Source: Bacteroidaceae bacterium | GTDB taxonomy: Bacteria; Bacteroidota; Bacteroidia; Bacteroidales; Bacteroidaceae | Direction of reading: 5' to 3' | Assembly (NCBI GenBank): GCA_017470425.1 | Contig: JAFUYT010000001.1 | Location: 51,857-115,856 of the forward strand | Length of the DNA: 64,000 nt | Shown: piece by piece, positions 27,155 to 35,491 of the stretch | How the letters are laid out: every line of letters starts with the position of its first letter | Position numbering within the stretch: position 1 is the stretch's first letter | Translations under genes and position numbers: made by a program | Notes under the pieces: model-generated | Databases searched by the model: none | Seen by the model: only the letters and a program-made list of their open reading frames with translations | Told to the model about the DNA's origin: nothing

Positions 27155-28246
27155 TCAGGACAGCCGCACCTTGAACGTCTTCAGCGAGATGGCGAGCAGG
27201 GCGAGGGTCATGGCGGTGAGGATGGCGAGTTCACGGGCGACATCGCCGATGCCCACGCCCATGATCATCAGCTTGCGCATCGCCTCGATGTAGTAACGGG
27301 GCGGGATGATCGCCGAGACCCACTGCAGCACCACAGGCATCGACTCCACGGGAAAGAGCATCCCCGAGAGCATCACGATGGGCATCAGCAGTACCATCGC
27401 AGAGAGCAGCAGCGCCATGAGCTGGCTGTCGGCGATATTGGAGATGAGTAACCCCAATGAGAGCGCCAGCAGGATATAGATGGTGCTGACGAGGTAGATC
27501 CAGATGATGCTGCCCGCCAGCGGCACGTCGAGCACGTAGCGCCCCATCAGCAGGATGGTGGTCAGGATGGCGAAGGCCAGCACCAGATAGGGAATGACCT
27601 TGGCGATGATGATCATCAGCGGCCGCACGGGGGAGACGAGCAGCACCTCCATCGTGCCACGCTCCTTCTCACGGACGATGGAGATGGAGGTCATCATGGC
27701 ACAGATGAGCATCAGTAGCATACCCATGATGGCGGGCACAAAGTTGTAGGCGGAGCGCATCTGGGGGTTGTAGAGGAGCTTCACCCCGGGTTCCCCTCCA
27801 AGGGACGAAGGGGGGATGTAGCTATTTCCTCCCACGGGTTGATGAAGTATGGCAGTGGTATAGGTTGTCCACTGCTGTGCCATGTTGGGGTCTGCGCCAT
27901 CGACCAGGATCTGCACGCCGCTGTGCTTGGCTGCAAAATCCTTGCCGAACACGATGGCCATGTCTGCCTGCTGCCGCCGGATGAGCTGCTCGGCCTGGGC
28001 GGGCGTGCCTACGGTGGCAATGATGGTGAAGTACTCCGAGGCCGCCAGCCGCTCCACTGCCTGCTGCGTCTGAGTATCCACCTGTGAGGTGACCACCACC
28101 GTGCGGACATTCTTGACGTCGTTGGTGATGGCAAAGCCGAAGAGGAGCATCAGCACGACCGGCATCCCAAAAAGTATCAGCATCGTGCGGCGGTCGCGCA
28201 GGATGTGCTTCGCTTCCTTGAGGACAAAGGATATAAATGGTTTCAT
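27155..28246 (-). CDS. ABC-2 type permease (YbhS-like)
   Basis: 363 residues with the same layout as its neighbour: first segment after residue 20 (RTMLILFGMPVVLMLLFGFAI), extracytoplasmic domain, then five membrane segments with REKERGTMEVLLVSPVRP. The two permeases probably form a heterodimer driven by the fused double ATPase upstream. A repeat-encoded PPSSLGGEPG sits at residues about 144-153, before KLLYNP. Confidence 0.92.
   Translation of the reverse strand: MKPFISFVLKEAKHILRDRRTMLILFGMPVVLMLLFGFAITNDVKNVRTVVVTSQVDTQTQQAVERLAASEYFTIIATVGTPAQAEQLIRRQQADMAIVFGKDFAAKHSGVQILVDGADPNMAQQWTTYTTAILHQPVGGNSYIPPSSLGGEPGVKLLYNPQMRSAYNFVPAIMGMLLMLICAMMTSISIVREKERGTMEVLLVSPVRPLMIIIAKVIPYLVLAFAILTTILLMGRYVLDVPLAGSIIWIYLVSTIYILLALSLGLLISNIADSQLMALLLSAMVLLMPIVMLSGMLFPVESMPVVLQWVSAIIPPRYYIEAMRKLMIMGVGIGDVARELAILTAMTLALLAISLKTFKVRLS
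27784..27815. repeat. GC-rich palindrome inside permease gene (copy 2)
   Basis: C-rich/G-rich imperfect palindrome encoding PPSSLGGEPG at the position homologous to the insert at 26670. Confidence 0.5.
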
Positions 28247-28306
28247 TCTTGCGGTATAACGATATTTCGGAATAACGGTATAACGTTGATATTTTTAATG
28301 CCCGTC

Positions 28307-29797
28307 CTAGTCCGACGAACGTTTCGCCTGTCGGGCCAGATACGTGAACACATGATCCATATCGGGCTGTTGGAACCGTTGCTTCAGCTCGTCGGGCGTA
28401 CCGATGGCGCTGATCTTGCCATCTACCATGATAGAGATGCGGTCGCAGTACTCCGCCTCGTCCATGTAGTGCGTCGTCACGAAGACGGTGATGCCGCGCC
28501 CGGCAGCTTCGTAGATGAGTTCCCAGAACTGGCGGCGCGTGGCGGGATCCACGCCGCCCGTAGGCTCGTCGAGGAACACGATGTCTGGATTGTGGAAGAT
28601 GGCCACGGAGAAGGCGAGCTTCTGTTTCCAGCCGAGGGGCAGGCTGCGCACGAGGTCGTCGGCGTGGGCCTCGAACTTCAGCTGGCGCAGCAATTCTTCC
28701 GTTTTCTCCTTGATTGCTTTGTCGTTCATCCCGTAGATGCCCGCGAAGAGGCGAATGTTCTCGCGGACGGTGAGATCCTCGTAGAGCGAGAACTTCTGGG
28801 ACATATAGCCGATGTGGCGCTTGATCTGCTCGTGCTCCGTGCGGATGTCGTAGCCGGCCACGGTGCCCGTGCCGCCTGTGGGCTGGTTCAGTCCCGTGAG
28901 CATGTGCATCGCCGTCGTCTTGCCGGCGCCGTTGGCCCCCAGGAAGCCGAAGATCTCTCCCCGGCGGACGCTGAAGCTGATGTCATCCACCGCGCGGAAC
29001 GAGCCGAACGCCTTCACCAGATGAGAGACCTCAATGGCATTGCCTCCGTCGTCTTGTTCCGCCTGTTGCGACTGAGTCGCAACAGCATTAACTATCGGCG
29101 GCGGATTAAACACCTCCTTGAACCGCTCCAGCACCACCTCCGGCGTGTCAATGCCCATCACCTGTCCTTCGCTCAGGAAGGCCACGCGCTCACAGCGCCG
29201 CACCTCATCGAGATAGGGCGTGGAGGCCATGATGGTGATGTCACGCTCCTTCAGCATGGCGAGCATCTCCCAGAACTCCTTACGGGAGACGGGATCGACG
29301 CCTGTCGTGGGCTCGTCGAGCAGCAGCATGCTGGGGCTGTGCACGAGTGCGCAGGACAGCGCCAGCTTCTGCTTCATGCCGCCCGAGAGCGCTCCCGCCT
29401 TGCGGTCCTTGAAGCGTTCTATCTGCGAGTAGATGGCGCGGATGCTGTCGTAACCTTCATCGACGGTCGTGCCGAAGAGGGTGGCGAAGAACTGCAGGTT
29501 CTCCTCTACTGTCAAGTCCTGGTACAATGAGAAGCGGCCAGGCATATAGCCCACGCGCCGACGGATCTCTTTCATCTGCCGCACCACATCGTAGCCATCA
29601 ACCGCTGCAGTACCTTCGTCGGGCAGCAACAGGGTGCAGAGGATGCGGAAGAGCGATGTCTTACCGGCACCGTCGGGACCGATGAGACCGAACAACTCAC
29701 CCTTCCCGACCGTGAGCGAGACATCCCGCAACGCCTGCACACGAGCGTAGCTCTTGCTGATGTGGCTTACCTCAATGACAGAACTTGACCTCTCCAT
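28307..29797 (-). CDS. Fused double ABC ATPase (YbhF-like)
   Basis: 496 residues with two nucleotide-binding domains. Domain 1: GPDGAGKTS (Walker A, near 40), LSGGMKQKLAL, LLLDEPTTGVDP. Domain 2: GANGAGKTT (near 283), a less canonical signature LPLGWKQKLAF, VFLDEPTGGVDP. It powers the two ABC-2 permeases. Its start lies 26 bases inside the end of the HlyD-like gene, so translation is coupled. Confidence 0.94.
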   Translation of the reverse strand: MERSSSVIEVSHISKSYARVQALRDVSLTVGKGELFGLIGPDGAGKTSLFRILCTLLLPDEGTAAVDGYDVVRQMKEIRRRVGYMPGRFSLYQDLTVEENLQFFATLFGTTVDEGYDSIRAIYSQIERFKDRKAGALSGGMKQKLALSCALVHSPSMLLLDEPTTGVDPVSRKEFWEMLAMLKERDITIMASTPYLDEVRRCERVAFLSEGQVMGIDTPEVVLERFKEVFNPPPIVNAVATQSQQAEQDDGGNAIEVSHLVKAFGSFRAVDDISFSVRRGEIFGFLGANGAGKTTAMHMLTGLNQPTGGTGTVAGYDIRTEHEQIKRHIGYMSQKFSLYEDLTVRENIRLFAGIYGMNDKAIKEKTEELLRQLKFEAHADDLVRSLPLGWKQKLAFSVAIFHNPDIVFLDEPTGGVDPATRRQFWELIYEAAGRGITVFVTTHYMDEAEYCDRISIMVDGKISAIGTPDELKQRFQQPDMDHVFTYLARQAKRSSD

Positions 29798-30671
29798 ACA
29801 TCCCTATCTTGATGTAGCCATCGTTCTCGACAGCCACCTTGACGGCATAGACGAGGTCGGCACGTTCGTCGTCCGTCAGGATGGACTTGGGCGTAAACTC
29901 CGAACGGCTGCTGATCCAGGACACCGTGCCCTCGTACGTCTTCTTCTGGCCGGCACCGTAGTCGGCGAAGACGGTGGTCTTCTGCCCGAGCTTGATCTGC
30001 TGCAGCTGCGCCGTAGTGACGTAGGCACGGATGTACATCTTCTGCGTATCGGCCATCTTCAGCAGCGGCTTGCCGGGGGCTACGAATTCGCCCCGCTCGG
30101 CATACTTCTCCAGCACGACGCCCAGGAGGGGAGCCGTGATGTGGCACTTGCGCAACTGGTCGCGCAGCTGGCTCACCTGCACTTCGACAGTTGAGAGTTG
30201 AGAGTTGAGAGTTGAAAGTTGGGTGCCCAGCGCCGACACCTGCGCGTCGAGCTGCCGCTGCAGCACCTCCACCTGGCTCGTGGCATCGTCCAGCATCTTG
30301 CTGGGTGCAGCGCCGTCGGCCACGAGCTCCTTGTAGCGCTGCTGCTCCTGGCGTGCCTTGGCCAGCTGCTGGCGCGTGGCAGCAATCTGCTTCTCACGGT
30401 CGGGGCGCTGGCTCCGATAGACTTCCTTCGTGGCCTCCGCCTGCTGGATCTTCAGCCACAGCTGTGTCGTGTCAATCAGTCCGATCTCCTGTCCGAGTGC
30501 CATCTCATCGCCCTCATGGACGTCGAATGTCAGGAGCGTGCCGCTCTGCTCTGCCGAGACGGTGACCTCCGTGGCCTCAAACGTACCCGTAGCGTCGTAC
30601 TCCTTCTCTGTTTTTCCGCAGGCAGCGAGCATCAGCACGAGGCCAGCGAGCATGAGTGTCTTGTACTTCAT
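29772..30671 (-). CDS. HlyD/YbhG-type membrane fusion lipoprotein
   Basis: 299 residues. The signal peptide MKYKTLMLAGLVLMLAAC ends in a lipobox Cys. GTFEATEVTVSAEQSGTLL is the first half of the lipoyl-like domain, a long coiled coil spans about 70-175, then PLLGVVLEKYAERGEFVAPGKPLLKMAD closes the lipoyl domain and a beta-barrel follows. It links the inner-membrane ABC exporter to the TolC-like channel. The coiled coil contains QLSTLNSQLST, encoded by a CAACTCT minisatellite otherwise seen between genes. Confidence 0.92.
   Translation of the reverse strand: MKYKTLMLAGLVLMLAACGKTEKEYDATGTFEATEVTVSAEQSGTLLTFDVHEGDEMALGQEIGLIDTTQLWLKIQQAEATKEVYRSQRPDREKQIAATRQQLAKARQEQQRYKELVADGAAPSKMLDDATSQVEVLQRQLDAQVSALGTQLSTLNSQLSTVEVQVSQLRDQLRKCHITAPLLGVVLEKYAERGEFVAPGKPLLKMADTQKMYIRAYVTTAQLQQIKLGQKTTVFADYGAGQKKTYEGTVSWISSRSEFTPKSILTDDERADLVYAVKVAVENDGYIKIGMYGEVKFCH
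30189..30220. repeat. CAACTCT minisatellite inside the HlyD-like coiled coil
   Basis: Tandem 7-base CAACTCT/CAACTTT units, about four, in frame (encoding QLSTLNSQLST). Its core is identical to the intergenic copy at 11398-11423. Confidence 0.7.
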
Positions 30672-30691
30672 ATTACCTATATTTATCTTTT

Positions 30692-31984
30692 TCAGTTATT
30701 CAACGTATATCTCAACTCGTACATTTCCTTCAGCATCTCTATCTCGTGCACCGACTGCTGCACGCGGGCGCTGTTCTCGGCGTGGATCTCGCGGACGAGG
30801 TCACCCGCGTTGATGATGCCGTGTCGCAGTTTCGACTCTGCTGCCTGACGGATGCTGCTGCGGAGACGGATGATTTCCTCGTCGTCGGCCATCAGGCGAC
30901 GATAGCGGACGATGTCCTCATTCTGCTGGACCTGTTCCAGATGGTTATTGAAGAGGAACACATCGCGACGGTTCTCGGCCGCTGCACGCTGCAGCTGGAT
31001 CTTCGCCTTGTCATTCTTGCGGGTGTAGAGCGCGCCGATGTTCCAGGAAAGGCGTGCGCCGACCATCCCATTGAGTGACCATTTGTGGTTCATCATATCC
31101 TCGAACAGGTTGTAGCCGGGGTAGCCGTAGAAGCCCTGTGCGAACACCCCTAACTTCGGCATCAGCGCCGCATCGAGCGCCCGCTCCTGCGCATCGGCCA
31201 GCCGCAGCTGGGCGTCGATAGCGCGAAGCTCGGGGCGGCCTCCCACTCCATCTTCCCCGAGGGGGAGAGTTGCTGCGCCAGAAGCCTCCCCTCGGGAAGG
31301 CTTGGAGGGGGCCGTGACCTCGATCCCACAGAACACGCTCAGCAGCCGCGCCAGCGTGCTGCGCTGCGCCTCGAGCGACGTCATCTGCTGCGCCGCGTTC
31401 AGGCGCTCCGCCTTGACAGCATTATAGTCGCTCTCGGCGGCCGTGCCGTGCACCTGCATCGAGTGCAAGGTCTCCTCGTTGGTGCGCAGCGTTGCCTGCA
31501 GGTCCTTGCTCAGCCGCAGTTGCTCGTCGAGCAGCAGGAGACCGAAGTACATCTCATTCACGCGCCTGCGTACATTATATATATCCACTTCCGTCTGCGC
31601 CAGCTGCACCTCGCTCTGTCGGCGGGCCACCTCCTTCTGCCGGCTGATTGTACCGCCATCGTAGAGGGTCTGGTTGATGTCGATGGCCACGCGGTACTGG
31701 TCGCGGCGCAGTCCAGCGATGTCGATGCCCATCTGCTGCATCAGTCCCTGCATCTCGTCCGGCCACGCCGTCACGTCGCTCTGGTACGTCGCCTGTGCCG
31801 ACGCCCCGATCTGCGGCAGCCACCCCTTCTGGATGTTGGCCACCGTCAGCGCGGTCGTCTTCGTGATGAGGTCATACTGGCGGATGAGCGGATAGTTCTT
31901 CTCCGCTGCCGCCTGACATTCCTCCAGCGTCTGCGCCGTCACCGCCGCAGGCAAAAACAGGAATAACATAAGAATTTGCTTCAT
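30692..31984 (-). CDS. TolC-family outer-membrane channel protein
   Basis: 430 residues from MKQILMLF with a signal peptide ending at VTAQ; an ATG two codons earlier is equally possible. TLEECQAAAEKNYPLI starts the first helical hairpin and the two OEP repeats follow. It forms the outer-membrane duct of the efflux complex. First gene of the operon TolC-HlyD-ABC-permease-permease. Residues about 224-249 (PSKPSRGEAS...LGEDGVGGRP) are encoded by a palindromic element. Confidence 0.92.
   Translation of the reverse strand: MKQILMLFLFLPAAVTAQTLEECQAAAEKNYPLIRQYDLITKTTALTVANIQKGWLPQIGASAQATYQSDVTAWPDEMQGLMQQMGIDIAGLRRDQYRVAIDINQTLYDGGTISRQKEVARRQSEVQLAQTEVDIYNVRRRVNEMYFGLLLLDEQLRLSKDLQATLRTNEETLHSMQVHGTAAESDYNAVKAERLNAAQQMTSLEAQRSTLARLLSVFCGIEVTAPSKPSRGEASGAATLPLGEDGVGGRPELRAIDAQLRLADAQERALDAALMPKLGVFAQGFYGYPGYNLFEDMMNHKWSLNGMVGARLSWNIGALYTRKNDKAKIQLQRAAAENRRDVFLFNNHLEQVQQNEDIVRYRRLMADDEEIIRLRSSIRQAAESKLRHGIINAGDLVREIHAENSARVQQSVHEIEMLKEMYELRYTLNN
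31237..31313. repeat. GC-rich palindromic element inside the tolC-like gene (77 bp)
   Basis: Ends GGCCTCC and GGGGGCC, with inner palindromes around TTCCCCGAGGGGGA and CCTCCCCTCGGGAAGG. Same layout as the metG and alaS elements. Confidence 0.7.
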
Positions 31985-32047
31985 AGACATAAGCTTTACT
32001 TTTCAAGAAAGCACCGGGGAGGTCGGGAAGGGGCTCATTTCCGCCTG

Positions 32048-32055
32048 CAAAGGTA
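32048..32055 (-). promoter_or_regulatory. -7 box of the efflux operon
   Basis: TACCTTTG on the minus strand, 63 bases before the TolC-like start. The leader between them is GC-rich. Confidence 0.6.
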
Positions 32056-32152
32056 CGACACCCCGCCATCCCCCGCGTTATCTCTTGATATGATATTATG
32101 TCCTTTTTGTAAGATTTGTGGGTAAAAGCACCGCACTTTCACGAAATATCAT

Positions 32153-32160
32153 TATCTTTG
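32153..32160 (+). promoter_or_regulatory. -7 box of the divergent araC-type gene
   Basis: TATCTTTG, 27 bases before the ATG at 32188. It supports that ATG over an upstream TTG at 32116. Confidence 0.6.
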
Positions 32161-32187
32161 CATCGCAAACCGCAGCATACACCACGC

Positions 32188-33123
32188 ATGAACACCCCAT
32201 CCGTCCCTCAGCAACGCCAGCCGAAGCAAGCCCCTAAGCTGATGACCTTCTCCAGGATCCGCTCCCTCCTGGAGCACCATATCCGGCAGCTCCGCGAGCA
32301 CATCTTCTTCAACAGTGAGCTGGCCGTCCTGCACGGCGACCCGTTCATCTTCCGCGTCATCCTCCAGCAGAAGCCCCCCTTCAGCATCGACGACCACCGC
32401 CTGGGCATCATCACCCGTGGCGAGATCCGCGGCAGCATCAACCTCGTCGAGAAACACCTCAGCGCCGGCAGCCTCATCTTCATAGGCCCCGGATCTATCA
32501 TCAGCCCCATCAGCTTCTCGCCCGACCTGGAGATCCACGGCATCGGCCTCTCCGCGAACTTCCCCATGCCCTTCGCCGCTGATCAGCTGCCGACAGCCTT
32601 CAACGGCCAGGTACGCGACTTCCAACTGCCCGCCAGCGAGGCAGACATCACCACCGCCCTGAGCATCATCGACACCATCTGGCACATCGTCCACCAACCC
32701 GACTACAACCGCCAGACCCTCAGCGCCCTGGTCGCCGCACAGATGCACCACTACAACGGCCTCTACCTCCAGCACACCTCCCGCCTGCAGTCCACCCTCT
32801 CGCACGAGCAGACCCTCTTCGACCGCTTCATCTACCTCGTCAACCAGAGCGCCACCGAGCACCACCAGCTCAGCTACTACGCCCAGCGTATGTGCCTCAC
32901 CGAGCGCTATCTGGGCACCGTCGTCCGGCAGGTCAGCGGCACCACGGCCAAGAGCTGGATCGACCGCGCCATCATCGCGCGCGCCAAGATCGAGCTGCGC
33001 CACACCGACAAGTCCGCCGCCCAGCTCTCCGAGGAAATGAACTTCCCCAACCCCTCCTTCTTCAGCAAGTACTTCCGCCGACTGACAGGCCAGACACCCC
33101 TGGAATATCGCTCTGCCGGATAA
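32188..33123 (+). CDS. AraC-family regulator divergent from efflux operon
   Basis: 311 residues: an N-terminal cupin-like ligand domain (FSIDDHRLGIITRGEIRGSINL) and a C-terminal double helix-turn-helix ending SAAQLSEEMNFPNPSFFSKYFRRLTGQTPLEYR, the classic AraC tail. No membrane segment. It is divergent from the efflux operon with about 100 bases between the two promoter boxes, so control of the operon in response to an exported compound is likely. Confidence 0.9.
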   Translation: MNTPSVPQQRQPKQAPKLMTFSRIRSLLEHHIRQLREHIFFNSELAVLHGDPFIFRVILQQKPPFSIDDHRLGIITRGEIRGSINLVEKHLSAGSLIFIGPGSIISPISFSPDLEIHGIGLSANFPMPFAADQLPTAFNGQVRDFQLPASEADITTALSIIDTIWHIVHQPDYNRQTLSALVAAQMHHYNGLYLQHTSRLQSTLSHEQTLFDRFIYLVNQSATEHHQLSYYAQRMCLTERYLGTVVRQVSGTTAKSWIDRAIIARAKIELRHTDKSAAQLSEEMNFPNPSFFSKYFRRLTGQTPLEYRSAG

Positions 33124-33236
33124 ACGCCTCAGTCACTCGCCACCCATGAAAACATATGCTGGCTTATGTTACGCGGTCTGCAACTCACGTCCAAAGGCCT
33201 GGAGAGAGAGGTCTTTAGGACTGTTTTCTGCTGCAA

Positions 33237-33364
33237 ATATAGATAAATGTAGCGAAATATAAGCCAGTCCGATAAAGAATTTAAGTTTTCTTTAGAGGAA
33301 ATATAGATAAATGTAGCGAAATATAAGCCAGTCCGATAAAGAATTTAAGTTTTCTTTAGAGGAA
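33237..33364. repeat. Tandem duplication, 64-bp unit x2
   Basis: 33237-33300 and 33301-33364 are identical across 64 bases (starting ATATAGATAAATG). AT-rich and non-coding. Confidence 0.95.
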
Positions 33365-33573
33365 AGATAACAAAAAACAATTGGTTTCAGCAAGTAAAAC
33401 AAGAAATAATTGACTTGTGCGTTTCACTTTTCACCCTATATACTGGAAAGAGCCCTTCAACGATTCCTTCTATGTTATTTTTCCCTGTCTTTTTCTCTCA
33501 TTCCCTCACACGACTTGATTATCAATGGAATCTGGTGAGGGAAAGGTGAGGGAAAGGGCTGAATGGTGAGGGA

Positions 33574-33677
33574 ACCTATCGAGCTTATGCCCTTCACCTC
33601 GCGAGCTTCCACCCCTCACCTCGCGAGCTTATGCCTCACACCTCGCGAGCTTCCACCCTTTACCTCGTGAGCTTCGA
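33574..33677. repeat. 22-bp tandem array, about five units
   Basis: Units start at 33574, 33596, 33618, 33640 and 33662 with core ACCTCGCGAGCTT. Alternate units continue with ATGCC or CCACC. There are no spacers, so it is not a CRISPR array. Confidence 0.9.
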
Positions 33678-33940
33678 GGTAGTTCCATGCGTGGAACATT
33701 CATGCAGCAAGCGTGTTTCATCATCACTGCACGCTGCCATACTCCTCTCGTCAGTCATCACCTTGCCGCTCACCTCTCGTCTTATACCCCATTTCTCTCA
33801 CGCCCTCACGCGTTCCTTCACCATAATCCGCTGTTAATCAATCCGTGTGAGGGAGTGAGGGAAATTTCAACCAAAATAACAAATCTGTTACCGCCCAAAT
33901 CTTTTGGGCTAAAATATGTGGTGCACCCCAAAAATCTCTC

Positions 33941-33978
33941 GCTGGCGCATGGGAAAGGGGGCGAACCCCCGCGCCAGC
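33941..33978. other. Nested hairpin
   Basis: GCTGGCGC (33941-33948) pairs with GCGCCAGC (33971-33978), and inside it GGGGG-CGAA-CCCCC forms a second stem. Role unknown; it could be a terminator or a stem of a small RNA. Confidence 0.55.
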
Positions 33979-34129
33979 ATGCTTCGCATTGAAAAACGAT
34001 AGGCACCATGTGCTGGTGCACGGTTATCGTTCATCTCCGCTATCTACCGTTTCCTCAACGCAAAGACACAAAGGCGCGGAGATTCTCTGCATTGAAAGTA
34101 TCAATAAATATAATTGGATACCACCTATC

Positions 34130-35242
34130 TCATGAGTTCCGTAACCATTCAGACATGAACTTGTCATAAACCTCGTAGATTCCCTGCTGATGAGTCAAGA
34201 GCTGTTTTTCCATCAGTGCCTGAGCTGACTTTTGTACGCTGCTGGCAGAAGAAAGATGGTAGCGCTTGACAAAAGCCATCCCCGTTATCTGCTTGGCTTT
34301 GTCTTCGTGACTAATCGCAACGAGTAAGTCGCGCTGACGGGTCGTCAGCTGATAGAGCACATCTTTATAGGCTTCTTCGTTTTGGTTAATAATTTGTTCT
34401 ACAGCGCTGTCAACATCATCCGCAACGATATAATCCTTTGTTGCAAAGAGCTGATTAAGAACTTTCTGAAGATACCATGTCGTGCCATCGAACCTTTCAT
34501 AGATAGCCCTCACCACATCATCGGCAACCTGCTTCCCAGCTTTTTCGAAATGTCGTTTGGCAAAGGCCTCGTACTCCGGCAGTGCCACCGGCTTCAGAAA
34601 CATCATCGACACACTTTGATAGAAGGGACGCGCTGGCGATGAGAACATCTCGCTCATCATGCTCTTCTGTGACCCCGAGAAGACGAAGACAGCATTGCGG
34701 CAGTCCTGTACGTAGGTTCGCATCAGCTCCTCAACATTCTGTTCAGGATAGTCAGCAATAGCCTGGAACTCATCTATGGCAACAATACATCTTCTGTCTG
34801 CAGCCTTCAGGTAATTGAAAATCTCCTCTAAAGTAAAACTGGGCGATTTGATGTCCCCAACCCCCACATTCCAACTGGCATTGCCCTGTCCGTCGAAAGC
34901 GATACCTGTGCGCAGCGAAGTCACAAAACGCAGGAAGCCGTCGATGGCCGCTTGTCCACGCGGCTTCAAACGGTTCACAATGCCCTGGCCCATTCGATAG
35001 ACCATATCCTGTAGGTTTTTTGTGGCATAGATGTCTATCAGGAAAGTGTAATAACGGTCTTGAAGCTCCTTTTGTGCAAAGCAATGACGTATCAACCCCG
35101 TCTTGCCCATGCGACGAGGAGAAATCAGAGCCACATGATTGCCATTGGTCAGCATAGTGACTAGTTCATGAGTCTCCGCTTTACGGTCGCAAAAATATGC
35201 CGCCGACTCGTAACCATAAGTAATGAAAGGATTCTCTATCAT
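34130..35242 (-). CDS. AAA ATPase of the archaeal-type ATPase_2 family
   Basis: 370 residues from MIENPFITYGYESAAYFCDRK. An ATG three codons earlier would leave a leader of only a few bases after the -7 box. The Walker A variant SPRRMGKTGL is near residue 46 and Walker B CIVAIDEF near 150. A sensor-like VFSGSQKSMM follows, and a C-terminal winged-helix-like domain (LTTRQRDLLVAISHEDKAKQITG...SSVQKSAQALMEKQLL). This family is common and often solitary in Bacteroidales; its partner or target is unknown. Confidence 0.88.
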   Translation of the reverse strand: MIENPFITYGYESAAYFCDRKAETHELVTMLTNGNHVALISPRRMGKTGLIRHCFAQKELQDRYYTFLIDIYATKNLQDMVYRMGQGIVNRLKPRGQAAIDGFLRFVTSLRTGIAFDGQGNASWNVGVGDIKSPSFTLEEIFNYLKAADRRCIVAIDEFQAIADYPEQNVEELMRTYVQDCRNAVFVFSGSQKSMMSEMFSSPARPFYQSVSMMFLKPVALPEYEAFAKRHFEKAGKQVADDVVRAIYERFDGTTWYLQKVLNQLFATKDYIVADDVDSAVEQIINQNEEAYKDVLYQLTTRQRDLLVAISHEDKAKQITGMAFVKRYHLSSASSVQKSAQALMEKQLLTHQQGIYEVYDKFMSEWLRNS

Positions 35243-35262
35243 AATAAGCATCTTTTATGCGG

Positions 35263-35330
35263 GCAAAGATACATATTTCAGCTCATAGCCCCAAACAATT
35301 ATCCAAAAAAGATTATCCAAATCGGATAAT
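35263..35330 (-). promoter_or_regulatory. Promoter and possible operator of the AAA ATPase gene
   Basis: TATCTTTG (minus) at 35263-35270, 20 bases before the chosen start. Upstream, ATTATCC...GGATAAT forms a 7-bp inverted repeat at 35312-35330, with a further ATTATCC half-site at 35299. Confidence 0.5.
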
Positions 35331-35433
35331 TATGTTCCTTTAGCTTCGCATGGGCAAGAAAAACGTGCACAAACATAAGGGCTTTTAAAGAGAAAAAAGA
35401 AAAGAAACAAAAGAAATAAAGAGAAAAGACAGA

Positions 35434-35444
35434 CAGACCGTCTG
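35434..35444 (-). terminator. Weak hairpin with T-rich tail after greA
   Basis: CAGAC-G-GTCTG on the minus strand is followed by a long T-rich stretch (35390-35430). Stem short; called mainly for the tail. Confidence 0.35.
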
Positions 35445-35491
35445 ACATTAACATGCGCGCGTGAAAGAAATCTATGCCACGGACGACGTGG

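Larger units (their letters stand above)
33124..34129. other. Gene-free, repeat-rich interval of about 1 kb
   Basis: No convincing coding frame on either strand. It contains a 64-bp tandem duplication, a 22-bp tandem array and two hairpins. GTGAGGGA motifs recur near 33537-33570 and, with GAGGGAGTGAGGGA, near 33847-33861. Base composition varies sharply from AT-rich (33225-33420) to GC-rich, unlike its neighbours. Confidence 0.7.

Noticed and set aside
33574-33677. CRISPR-like array
   Set aside because: Units are directly adjacent, 22 bp each, with no unique spacers and no cas genes nearby.
33682-33697. parS-like site GTTCCATGCGTGGAAC
   Set aside because: Only the outer six bases on each side pair; the centre does not match the parS core, and a single site 3 kb from parAB is weak evidence.
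33687-33992. 101-codon open frame in the repeat-rich gap
   Set aside because: Runs through the hairpins at 33941 and has no recognisable features or promoter.
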